64,000 bases of DNA from Bacteroidales bacterium UBA6445 (GTDB lineage: Bacteria > Bacteroidota > Bacteroidia > Bacteroidales > UBA932): the NCBI GenBank assembly GCA_002439585.1, contig DJOF01000023.1, positions 62,001 through 126,000 on the forward strand. Direction: 5' to 3'. The notes below the pieces were generated by a model. It made no database searches. It was not told the origin of the DNA and worked only from the letters and a program-made list of their open reading frames with translations. Below, one piece after another: positions 54,949 through 63,306 of this stretch; the stretch's first letter is position 1, and every line of letters starts with the position of its first letter. The position numbers were made by a program, and so were the translations under genes.

Positions 54949-55758
54949 ATGAATACTATCGAGAAAGCCATATACAACAGGACGGAGCTTCTGCTTGGCG
55001 AGGATATAATGAGTGTCTTGTCCAAGCTTCGCGTCATAATATTCGGAGTAGGAGGTGTCGGAAGTTGGTGTGCAGAGGGACTTGTGCGGAGCGGAGTGAC
55101 TCATATGACTATTGTGGATTCTGACAGGGTCTGCATTACCAATGTCAACCGCCAGATGATGGCAACTACCCGGACAGTCGGCCAGGTAAAGGTCGAGGCC
55201 TTGAAATCCCGATTGCTTGAGATCAACCCTAAAGCTGAAATCGTGGCCGTCCAGAAAATCTATTGCAGTGATACTGCAGACCAGTTTGACTTGGACAGTT
55301 ATGACTATGTGGTGGATGCCGTAGATTCCCTCAAGGACAAGGCTCTTCTGATACTTCGGGCGACGGCAAGTAAGGCCAAGTTCTATTGCTCTCTCGGAGC
55401 TGCTCTGAAAGTTGACCCACTGAAAGTCCGCGTGGCGGAGTTTTGGGACGTCAGAGGCTGTCCTCTCGGTGCAGCTCTTCGCAAGAAGATGAAACGGGCA
55501 GGCACATTCCCGTCAAAGAAATTCCTATGTGTGTACGATGATGAGGTCCTTCCGAACAGAGGCCAAAGTCGCACATGTGGTACTGGACAGTGCATGTGTC
55601 CGAAAGCTCAAGACGGACCAGGCGATGCGTCCCTGCTCAATCATGAATGGTGTTCGTCCAAGGCCCAGATCAACGGCACGACAGTACATATAACGGCGAT
55701 CTTCGGGATGACACTCTCTGGGTTGATAATCAACGATGTGTATAAGAAGTTGTGTTGA
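54949..55758 (+). CDS. tcdA: tRNA threonylcarbamoyladenosine dehydratase TcdA
   Basis: An E1-like enzyme that cyclises t6A37 to ct6A37 in tRNAs. The 269 residues carry the ATP-binding GVGGVGSWCAEGLVRSG near 29-45, the DSDRVCITNVNRQ segment near 57, the catalytic region YVVDAVDSLKDKALLI near 121, and a paired-Cys segment CGTGQCMCPKAQ near 207. The last residues (VYKKLC) and the stop codon coincide with the left arm of repeat copy C, so the C-terminus may be altered by the repeat. Confidence 0.93.
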   Translation: MNTIEKAIYNRTELLLGEDIMSVLSKLRVIIFGVGGVGSWCAEGLVRSGVTHMTIVDSDRVCITNVNRQMMATTRTVGQVKVEALKSRLLEINPKAEIVAVQKIYCSDTADQFDLDSYDYVVDAVDSLKDKALLILRATASKAKFYCSLGAALKVDPLKVRVAEFWDVRGCPLGAALRKKMKRAGTFPSKKFLCVYDDEVLPNRGQSRTCGTGQCMCPKAQDGPGDASLLNHEWCSSKAQINGTTVHITAIFGMTLSGLIINDVYKKLC

Positions 55759-55898
55759 GACGGTTCCCGAATTTTATTATGAAGATTTTTCTATGCAGTT
55801 TCGACTTTGGAAGAAGGAGTGTACTGGAGGTACTCGAAAGATAAAAATGACCAGGAAAGACCATAAGAGAAGAGACGAGTCTTTTCGAAACGGCTTCT
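55745..55898. repeat. MITE-like dispersed repeat, copy C
   Basis: The left arm AGAAGTTGTGTTGAGA (55745-55760) includes the tcdA stop codon; the right arm TTTCGAAACGGCTTCT ends at 55898. Between them are GAATTTTATTATGAAGATTT, CGACTTTGGAAGAAG, GTGTACTGGAGGTACT and AAAGACCATAAGAGAAGAGA. The stretch fills the gap between convergent tcdA and the glycosyltransferase gene. No separate terminator is seen. Confidence 0.7.
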
Positions 55899-55903
55899 AA
55901 GAG

Positions 55904-57286
55904 TTACAGGTAAGATTTGCCGGTCTCTTTTGGCTGTGGCTTTTTCATACCGGTAAGGTCGTCAAGGAGGTCCGCCATGCGACTTGTAAGGGCTTTTCTT
56001 GAATACTGCCTTATCTTCTCTTTCTTGTCTTCAGTCATGAATATGTCGTCTACATCGGTATTGACGTCTTCAGTCTGAGCCTGGCTCTGAGATTTGTAGC
56101 TCTTCCAACAGAGATCAATGAAGGCAGATACTGAAGTAAGGTCATGCCATCCGAAGACCACACCGGCTCCTGTGCTGTTGACAATAGATGCCATAGCTCC
56201 GTCTGTCTGCCCTATTCCGAGAATCGGATTCATACTTGCAAGATATTCGAACAATTTGCCCGGAAGAGTTGCCTTATACTCCGGTTCCTTGCGGAGGGGG
56301 AGGATCAGCAAAGACGCATTTTTCTGTTCCCGTATTGCTACGAGATGCTCTTTATAGCCGAGATTGACAAGATTGTCACCGAGTCCGGCAGCTTTGATGG
56401 AGGCGATGACGTCGGCATCTGTCTTGCCGCTAAGTCTTATATGGAGCATCTGTCTGAACTCAGGATCTTGGCTGCATTTGTCAGCAAGAGCCTTCCATAT
56501 GACTTCAGGATTGCCATCGGATGCGAGAAGTCCGGTATGGGTAACGTTGAAATACCCATCATCATCAGCTTCCTGGGCGAAGTCATCCTCATCATATCCG
56601 TTGGTGATAAGCACTACCGGTGTCTGGGTCATCTTCATGAAGTCATCCCTGACAAGAGGTGATACCGCAACGACAACGGAGGCGGAATCCAGCACTTTTT
56701 TCTCGAGGATACGATGCCTGTGTTTTGCCCACGGAGAGAGCATCAAGTGCTTGAAATAGAACATCTTGGTCCACGGGTCGCGGAAATCGGCCACCCACGG
56801 TAGACCGGTCTTTGCTGCCAATGCCATTGCTATAAGGTGCATCGAATGCGGTGGGCCTGTGCTTACTATCGCGTCAACTGGGTGTTCCTCCAGATATTTA
56901 CTTAGAAATTTCACCGACGGGCGGACCCACGTTATCCGAGGATCGGGGATGAAGAGATTGCCCCTTATCATCATGAAGAGTTTCTGAAGAAAGGATTTCT
57001 TGCCGCTGTTGATTGGATTGACTTCCTGTTGGGATGCGTTTTTATTGCCGGTGAGCATCCTGTACAGGGAATAGAATTCGGTGATATGTCTCTTGACAAC
57101 GATAGCTTCGCTCGGGATGTCTTCTTCTAGAGAACGGTCAATTGCTGTCATCTCCGGGTTGGCTGGTGTGTAGATTACGGGTTGCCATCCGAAGAGCGGA
57201 AGGTATTTGCAGAATTTGACCCAACGTTGCACGCCGGAGCCCCCACACGGAGGCCAATAGTAAGTGATGATAAGTACTTTCTTCAT
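55904..57286 (-). CDS. Glycosyltransferase family 4-like protein
   Basis: A 460-residue cytosolic GT-B enzyme. The N-terminal domain starts with the nucleotide-sugar transferase pattern LIITYYWPPCGGSGVQRWVK at 4-23 and includes PVDAIVSTGPPHSMHLIAMA near 136. The C-terminal donor domain includes HTGLLASDGNPEVIWKAL near 249 and LRKEPEYKATLPGKLFEYLA near 340, with the conserved Glu. It probably builds a surface or O-antigen glycan. It stands alone between convergent tcdA and divergent mutS. Substrates are unknown. Confidence 0.9.
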   Translation of the reverse strand: MKKVLIITYYWPPCGGSGVQRWVKFCKYLPLFGWQPVIYTPANPEMTAIDRSLEEDIPSEAIVVKRHITEFYSLYRMLTGNKNASQQEVNPINSGKKSFLQKLFMMIRGNLFIPDPRITWVRPSVKFLSKYLEEHPVDAIVSTGPPHSMHLIAMALAAKTGLPWVADFRDPWTKMFYFKHLMLSPWAKHRHRILEKKVLDSASVVVAVSPLVRDDFMKMTQTPVVLITNGYDEDDFAQEADDDGYFNVTHTGLLASDGNPEVIWKALADKCSQDPEFRQMLHIRLSGKTDADVIASIKAAGLGDNLVNLGYKEHLVAIREQKNASLLILPLRKEPEYKATLPGKLFEYLASMNPILGIGQTDGAMASIVNSTGAGVVFGWHDLTSVSAFIDLCWKSYKSQSQAQTEDVNTDVDDIFMTEDKKEKIRQYSRKALTSRMADLLDDLTGMKKPQPKETGKSYL

Positions 57287-57289
57287 TTA

Positions 57290-57353
57290 TTTCAATCGGC
57301 TTCTCGGAAGTAGTTAAATATTTATCATTAATAATTTTCAATCGGCTTCTCGG
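57290..57353. repeat. 18-bp perfect direct repeat upstream of mutS
   Basis: TTTCAATCGGCTTCTCGG occurs at 57290-57307 and 57336-57353, a 46-bp period, in the divergent gap between the glycosyltransferase gene and mutS. Its position suggests a duplicated regulatory sequence, but no known operator is recognised. Confidence 0.65.
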
Positions 57354-57383
57354 TCATATTCCCAAAAGTAGCAAGAAAAATTG

Positions 57384-57391
57384 TAAATTTG
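57384..57391 (+). promoter_or_regulatory. -7 box of mutS
   Basis: TAAATTTG matches TAnnTTTG only 6 bp before the ATG at 57398, so the mutS mRNA would be almost leaderless. No -33 TTTG is found. Confidence 0.4.
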
Positions 57392-57397
57392 TCTGAT

Positions 57398-60028
57398 ATG
57401 GCTAAAAAACAAACGGAAGATACACCACTGCTAAAACAATATTTTTCAGTCAAGGCGCAGCACCCCGAAGCTATACTTCTATACAGAGTCGGGGATTTCT
57501 ATGAGACGTATTCCGATGATGCGGTATTGGTCAGCAGGGTTCTTGGTCTGGTGCAGACTCGAAGGTCCAACGGTGACAAAGATCCAGTGCCTATGGCCGG
57601 ATTTCCTCATCATGCCATAGAACAATACCTTACAAAACTCATACGCTCCGGATACAAAGTTGCTGTCTGTGACCAACTTGAGGACCCACGTCTGACCAAG
57701 ACTCTTGTAAAGCGTGGAGTAACGGAGATTGTCACGCCAGGTGTGGCTTTCGGCGAGAATATGCTCAATGACAAAGAGCACAACTACCTTGCAGGGCTTA
57801 CCTTCTCGAAGGGACTTTGCGGGGCGGCTTTCCTCGACGTATCTACTGGTACTTTTCAGGTGACGCAAGGCACCCCGGAGTATGTAGGGACGCTAATCTC
57901 ATCTCTTTCGCCCACGGAGATAGTCGTGCGCAAAGGCGATGAAAAGACTGTCAGAGAATTATACGGGGACAAGCTTTATATCTCAACGCTTGACGAATGG
58001 GCATTTGTCTTCGCGGCTGCCGAGGAGAAGCTCAAGAAACAGCTTCAGGTAGAGTCGCTCAAAGGTTATGCCCTTGAATCCTGTCCTCTCGGAGTCTGCT
58101 CAGCAGGTGCGCTTTTAGTATATCTGGAAGTTACCCAACATGCCGGACTGGCCAATATATGCTCTATTTCAAGGATTGACAGTGGTAGGTTCGTGTGGAT
58201 GGATAGGTTCACGGTGCGCAATCTTGAACTTTTCCACTCTTCCGCAGGCGGAGAGGGGGTAAGTCTTGTAGATGTACTTGATAAATGTTCATCTCCTATG
58301 GGTTCACGTCTGTTGAGGATGTGGATAGCCATGCCGTCTATGAACCTTGCGGAGCTCAATGACAGGTTCGACATAGTCGGCTTCCTGTCCGGTGAATGGG
58401 ATCGGCTAACCGCCTTGCAGTCATCACTTTCTGACATAGGTGATCTGGACAGGATTGTGTCGAGAGCTGCAACAGGCAAGATACAGCCTCGTGAATTGCT
58501 TCAACTTGGCCGAGGATTAGCCCAATTTACACCTATTAAAGAGCTCTGTATACAAGATAAATGTCCACCTTTGGCCAAGATAGCCGGTGGTATTGACGAA
58601 TGTGGGGAACTGTTGGCTGAAATTCAGCGTACAATGAGCCCTGAGGCTGCTACAGCCATTGGCAAAGGCGACGTCATAGCATCAGGAGTGGATCCAGAGC
58701 TTGACAGGTTGCGCGAGATCTCCCGTGGAGGCAAAGACTATCTCCTCAATATGCAGCAGAGAGAAGCAGAGAGGACAAGCATTCCTTCACTCAAGATAAG
58801 CTACAACAACGTATTCGGATACTATATCGAGGTCCGTAATGCCTACAAGGACAAGGTTCCAACTGAATGGGTGCGCAAGCAGACCCTTGTCAATGCGGAG
58901 AGATATATAACCAAGGAGCTGAAAGACTATGAAGAGCAGATTCTCTCGGCCGAGGATAAGATCTACAGTCTTGAGTCATCCATCTACAATACTCTTCTGT
59001 CGCATATACGAGACAGGGTTAGGAATATACAGGCGGACTCCGCCCTTATAGCCAAGATTGATGTGCTTGCTGGCTTCGCTGAGACGGCTGTGCAGCGAAA
59101 TTATTGCAGGCCGGAAGTCGATGACTCTCTAACTCTGGACATACGAGCCGGAAGGCATCCTGTCATAGAGACTCTCATGCCTCGTGGAGAAGAATACGTG
59201 CCGAATGACATTCACCTTGACGAAGATAGCCAACAGATAATCATTCTTACTGGTCCCAACATGTCGGGAAAATCAGCTCTTCTCCGTCAGACTGCACTTA
59301 TAGTTCTCATGGCTCAGATAGGGTCATTTGTGCCGGCGGATTCTGCCAAGTTTGGATATTTCGACAAACTTTTCACTAGAGTCGGGGCATCGGACAATAT
59401 ATCCCGAGGGGAGTCTACTTTCATGGTGGAGATGCTTGAGACATCCATGATCCTTCACAATCTTTCTCAGCGCTCTCTTGTCCTTCTTGATGAGATCGGA
59501 AGGGGCACATCTACCTATGACGGTATGTCCATAGCTCGAGCGATAGTCGAATATATTCATGATTATGGAAAGGGGGCAAAGACCCTTTTTGCGACTCATT
59601 ATCACGAACTAAATGACTTGGAGTCTATATACAAGGGAGTGAAGAACTACCATGTGGCGGTCAAGGAAGTAGGTAAAGAAGTGATTTTCCTAAGGAAAAT
59701 AATGGAGGGAGGTACGGCTCATAGCTTCGGTATCCATGTGGCGAGAATGGCAGGAATGCCAAGGCAAGTACTCTCGAGCGCGGAGAAGACTTTGGCCGCA
59801 CTTGAGTCGGCAAATCCAGTCAAGGAGAACTCTGTCAGAGGAAAGCCTTACAACGTCAAAGAGGGTACAGTGGAAAGTGACGGTTCACTGCAATTGTCCC
59901 TGTTCCAGTTAGATGATCCAGTATTGGCATCACTGAGAGACAGATTGAGGGCTGCCGATATGGACAATATGACACCGATGCAGGCATTTGACCTGTTGAG
60001 AGATATGAAAAAGGAACTTGGAGTGTAA
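57398..60028 (+). CDS. mutS: DNA mismatch repair protein MutS
   Basis: Recognises mismatches and, with MutL, starts repair. The 876 residues show the mismatch-wedging Phe-Tyr-Glu in RVGDFYETY at 34-36, the connector and lever domains, Walker A LTGPNMSGKSALLRQ near 617 and Walker B LVLLDEIGRGTSTYDGMSIA near 694, then the helix-turn-helix dimer region and a C-terminal tail TPMQAFDLLRDMKKELGV. A longer TTG-led frame from 57389 overlaps the -7 box and was not used. Repeat copy D follows directly. Confidence 0.97.
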   Translation: MAKKQTEDTPLLKQYFSVKAQHPEAILLYRVGDFYETYSDDAVLVSRVLGLVQTRRSNGDKDPVPMAGFPHHAIEQYLTKLIRSGYKVAVCDQLEDPRLTKTLVKRGVTEIVTPGVAFGENMLNDKEHNYLAGLTFSKGLCGAAFLDVSTGTFQVTQGTPEYVGTLISSLSPTEIVVRKGDEKTVRELYGDKLYISTLDEWAFVFAAAEEKLKKQLQVESLKGYALESCPLGVCSAGALLVYLEVTQHAGLANICSISRIDSGRFVWMDRFTVRNLELFHSSAGGEGVSLVDVLDKCSSPMGSRLLRMWIAMPSMNLAELNDRFDIVGFLSGEWDRLTALQSSLSDIGDLDRIVSRAATGKIQPRELLQLGRGLAQFTPIKELCIQDKCPPLAKIAGGIDECGELLAEIQRTMSPEAATAIGKGDVIASGVDPELDRLREISRGGKDYLLNMQQREAERTSIPSLKISYNNVFGYYIEVRNAYKDKVPTEWVRKQTLVNAERYITKELKDYEEQILSAEDKIYSLESSIYNTLLSHIRDRVRNIQADSALIAKIDVLAGFAETAVQRNYCRPEVDDSLTLDIRAGRHPVIETLMPRGEEYVPNDIHLDEDSQQIIILTGPNMSGKSALLRQTALIVLMAQIGSFVPADSAKFGYFDKLFTRVGASDNISRGESTFMVEMLETSMILHNLSQRSLVLLDEIGRGTSTYDGMSIARAIVEYIHDYGKGAKTLFATHYHELNDLESIYKGVKNYHVAVKEVGKEVIFLRKIMEGGTAHSFGIHVARMAGMPRQVLSSAEKTLAALESANPVKENSVRGKPYNVKEGTVESDGSLQLSLFQLDDPVLASLRDRLRAADMDNMTPMQAFDLLRDMKKELGV

Positions 60029-60030
60029 AT

Positions 60031-60148
60031 CCCGTTTTGCCCGACTCTCGAAAAGGAGGTATTAGAGGTACTGAACTGATGATAAAGATGAAAATGGCCA
60101 GAAAAGCCCATAAGAGAAGAGACGAGTCTTTTCAAAACAGCTTCTAAG
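60031..60148. repeat. MITE-like dispersed repeat, copy D (left end missing)
   Basis: Shares GAGGTACTGAACTGATG, AAAGATGAAAATGGCC, CCATAAGAGAAGAGACGAG and the right arm TTTTCAAAACAGCTTCTAAG with the other copies. The first about 40 bp of copies B and C are absent, so the mutS 3' end directly abuts the internal part. It lies between mutS and the GH97 gene, which are in the same direction. Confidence 0.65.
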
Positions 60149-60179
60149 TAAAACTAAATTAAACAAAACAAAACAATAA

Positions 60180-62192
60180 ATGCGTGTAATTATGACACTT
60201 AAAAGACAACTGCTAACTTTGAGCACCGTTTTGGCCGGCTCTTTTCTATACTCTGCCGCAGGAGCAGGGTATGAGGTGAATTCGCCTGATGGAAGGCTTG
60301 CGGCCTCGATTGAAGTTGGAGAGAAGATAACTTATTCTGTGGTATTTGACGGCCAGAAGATCCTCTCTGACGCTGCCATCTCGATGAGCCTTTCGGAAGG
60401 CATAGTATTCGGTGAGAATGACGCTGTGCGCAAGACTCGTAAAGAGCTTGTGGATCAAGTTCTTCAGACAACCGTGTATCAGAGAGCCAATGTGAGGGAC
60501 AATTACAACGAACTTACTCTGTCATTCAAGGAATTCGACCTTGTGTTCAGAGCATATGACGAGGCAGTGGCTTATCGCTTTCATAGCAGACTCAAAGGTG
60601 ACTATACTGTGATTGCCGAGCAGGCAGATTTCAGCTTTGCAAAGGATTGGGAGGCATATGTCCCGTATGTCAACAAGAAAGAGGGATTGAGCTTCGAGCG
60701 GCAGTATTTCAACTCTTTTGAGAATGTATATTCGCTAGTCCGTCTTACCGAGTGGTCAAAGACAAGGCTTGCCTTTACTCCGCTTGCCGTATGTGCGGAT
60801 AATGGCGTCAAGGCTCTTGTCATGGAAGCCGATCTGAGGAATTATCCGGGAATGTATATATGCAATACAGATGGCAACACAACTTTGTCCGGTAATTTTG
60901 CCCCTTATCCCAAGACTATCAAGCAGGGAGGCCACAACAATCTTCAAGGCATGGTTGAAAGCCGTGAGGACTATATAGCAAAAATTTCAGGAAGTCGGGA
61001 TTTCCCTTGGAGAATCCTTATGGTGACAGACAATGACGCTTCTATTGCAATCAATGACATAGTATGGAAACTTGCACCCCCGCAGGATATCAATGCTGAT
61101 TTTACATGGGTTCGCCCCGGCAAGGTCGCCTGGGAGTGGTGGAATGACTGGAATATTTATGGCGTGGATTTCAAGGCAGGAGTCAACAATGATACCTACA
61201 AATATTATATCGACTTTGCCGCTGCCGAGGGTATCGAATACGTGATATTGGACGAAGGTTGGTCGGTGAGGTATGCTGCTGATCTATTGAAAGTCGTGCC
61301 GGAAATTGATCTTCCAGAGCTTGTAAAGTACGCTCAGAGCAAAGGTGTTGGGATTATCCTTTGGGCAGGATATTATGCATTCGACAGGGATATGGAGAAT
61401 GTGTGCCGCCACTATGCCGAGATGGGAGTCAAGGGCTTCAAGGTGGATTTCATGGATAGGGATGATCAACTCATGGTTGATTTCCATGAGAGAGCCGCTA
61501 AGATGGCTGCCAAGTATCACTTGATGCTCGATTTCCACGGGACATACAAGCCTACCGGTCTTAGCCGTACTTATCCCAATGTTGTCAATTACGAAGGTGT
61601 GGCCGGTTTGGAACAGGTAAAATGGGGCGATTATGATATGGTACGGAATGAAGTTCTTGTGCCTTTCCTACGTATGGCTGCCGGCCCGATGGACTATACG
61701 CAGGGTGCTATGCGCAATGCAATTAGGGGCAATTACCGTCATGTCAACTCAGAACCTATGAGTCAAGGTACAAGATGCCGCCAGCTCGCCGAGTATGTAG
61801 TATTTGAATCTCCGCTCAACATGCTTTGCGACTCTCCGTCAAACTATATGAAAGAACCTCTGTGCACCAAATATATAGCAGAAATCCCCGTTACGTGGGA
61901 CGAAAGTGTCGCTGTCAACGGAGAGATGGGTGAATATCTGACATTAGCAAGAAGACGCGGAGATGTGTGGTATGTGGGCTCCATAACAGACTGGAATGCG
62001 AGGAAACTCTCACTTGATCTTTCATTCATCGGCCCTGGCAAATGGAAAATGGAGATTTTCCGTGACGGCCCGAATGCAGACAGGGCGGCTTGTGATTTCG
62101 TCCATACTGCGGCTGAACTTCCGTCCGACAGGATAATGAACATAGATATGGCTCCTGGTGGAGGCTGGGTGGCCAAGATTACAAAAGAATAG
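60180..62192 (+). CDS. GH97 glycoside hydrolase (alpha-glucosidase-like)
   Basis: A 670-residue GH97 enzyme, the family of the SusB alpha-glucosidase and related alpha-galactosidases. An N-terminal signal peptide (LLTLSTVLAGSFLYSAAGA, cleavage about 30) precedes a beta-sandwich. The TIM barrel contains VAWEWWNDWNIYGVDFKAG near 318, YVILDEGWSVRY near 356 and NYEGVAGLEQVKWGDYD near 470, whose Glu residues fit the inverting catalytic/metal pair; a C-terminal sheet domain closes it. No SusC/SusD pair is nearby, so it is not in a polysaccharide-utilisation locus here. aroB follows after 3 bp, an unexpected coupling. Confidence 0.93.
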   Translation: MRVIMTLKRQLLTLSTVLAGSFLYSAAGAGYEVNSPDGRLAASIEVGEKITYSVVFDGQKILSDAAISMSLSEGIVFGENDAVRKTRKELVDQVLQTTVYQRANVRDNYNELTLSFKEFDLVFRAYDEAVAYRFHSRLKGDYTVIAEQADFSFAKDWEAYVPYVNKKEGLSFERQYFNSFENVYSLVRLTEWSKTRLAFTPLAVCADNGVKALVMEADLRNYPGMYICNTDGNTTLSGNFAPYPKTIKQGGHNNLQGMVESREDYIAKISGSRDFPWRILMVTDNDASIAINDIVWKLAPPQDINADFTWVRPGKVAWEWWNDWNIYGVDFKAGVNNDTYKYYIDFAAAEGIEYVILDEGWSVRYAADLLKVVPEIDLPELVKYAQSKGVGIILWAGYYAFDRDMENVCRHYAEMGVKGFKVDFMDRDDQLMVDFHERAAKMAAKYHLMLDFHGTYKPTGLSRTYPNVVNYEGVAGLEQVKWGDYDMVRNEVLVPFLRMAAGPMDYTQGAMRNAIRGNYRHVNSEPMSQGTRCRQLAEYVVFESPLNMLCDSPSNYMKEPLCTKYIAEIPVTWDESVAVNGEMGEYLTLARRRGDVWYVGSITDWNARKLSLDLSFIGPGKWKMEIFRDGPNADRAACDFVHTAAELPSDRIMNIDMAPGGGWVAKITKE

Positions 62193-62195
62193 GCG

Positions 62196-63239
62196 ATGCT
62201 GCCTATCAGGATATATTCCGGTGACAGGCCGGCAGGTGTCTCCCGATACCTGTCCGGCTTTAATTCCATATATATAGTCGCTGACCACAATGTGAGAGAC
62301 TGTGCGCATGAGGTGGAGAAAGAGGTATGTGCTAAAGGTGTTTTCTTTATCGATGCATCTGAATCTCACAAGAATATGGAGACAGTCATGGACTTGTGCC
62401 GCTGGCTTCTCGATGCCGAAGCCGGACGTGATGCCCTTGTGCTGTCGATAGGCGGGGGCATTACTTCTGATATAGCCGGATTCGCGGCATGCATATACAA
62501 GAGAGGTGTCAAGTATGCCAATTTCCCGACGACGCTGCTGGCACAGGTAGATGCAGGGATAGGCGGCAAGACAGGTGTCAATCTCGATGGATACAAGAAT
62601 ATGCTCGGTGTCATACGTCAGCCAGAATTTACCTATATTTGCCATTCCGTACTTTCCAGACTCCCGTATCATCAGTTCATAGGAGGGGCGGCAGAGTTAG
62701 TCAAGACATTTATAATAGATAATAAGGACGGCCATTACGGCCGAGCTATATCACTACTGTCGAAAATAGACTCTTCCAATGACAAGTCAGAAGCCATATT
62801 GTCGGGGTCGGAGGGGCTGAATGTTTTGGCTTTGGCGGCTGCTAGAATAAAGGCTTCTATAGTTGAGAAGGACGAATACGACAAGGGAGAGAGGATGAAG
62901 CTCAATCTCGGGCATACATTTGCCCATGCAATAGAGAGGACTGCAGCCATCCGAAGCATAGACATATCGCATGGTGAAGCTGTCGCTATGGGTATCATTT
63001 TGGCAGCAAGATTCTCTGATAGGCTCTACAGCGGAGATATGGAGGCTCTTCTGGCGGAGGATTTCCGAAGGGCAGGGCTTCCGGTTGCTTCTCCTTTCGC
63101 AGCATCGGATCTGTGGGCTGATATCTCCAAGGATAAGAAAGCTGAAGGCGGAGAAGTGAGATTTGTCCTTATCAAGGCAATAGGGGATGTGCAGATTTGC
63201 GCTATAGGCATCGAAGAGGCCAAAGGACTGTTTGCATAG
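62196..63239 (+). CDS. aroB: 3-dehydroquinate synthase
   Basis: The second step of the shikimate pathway: DAHP to 3-dehydroquinate with NAD+ and a divalent metal. The 347 residues show the NAD-binding segment LSIGGGITSDIAGFAACIYK near 84, the signature PTTLLAQVDAGIGGKTGVN near 112, and metal ligands in NLGHTFAHAIE near 239 and SHGEAVAMGI near 259. It begins 3 bp after the GH97 gene and is followed after 67 bp by aroD. Confidence 0.96.
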   Translation: MLPIRIYSGDRPAGVSRYLSGFNSIYIVADHNVRDCAHEVEKEVCAKGVFFIDASESHKNMETVMDLCRWLLDAEAGRDALVLSIGGGITSDIAGFAACIYKRGVKYANFPTTLLAQVDAGIGGKTGVNLDGYKNMLGVIRQPEFTYICHSVLSRLPYHQFIGGAAELVKTFIIDNKDGHYGRAISLLSKIDSSNDKSEAILSGSEGLNVLALAAARIKASIVEKDEYDKGERMKLNLGHTFAHAIERTAAIRSIDISHGEAVAMGIILAARFSDRLYSGDMEALLAEDFRRAGLPVASPFAASDLWADISKDKKAEGGEVRFVLIKAIGDVQICAIGIEEAKGLFA

Positions 63240-63306
63240 TTCCGGTGTCAACAGTATACATGACATACCGAGTATTTTGCCGTGGTGGCTCCAAAAATTT
63301 TGAAGA

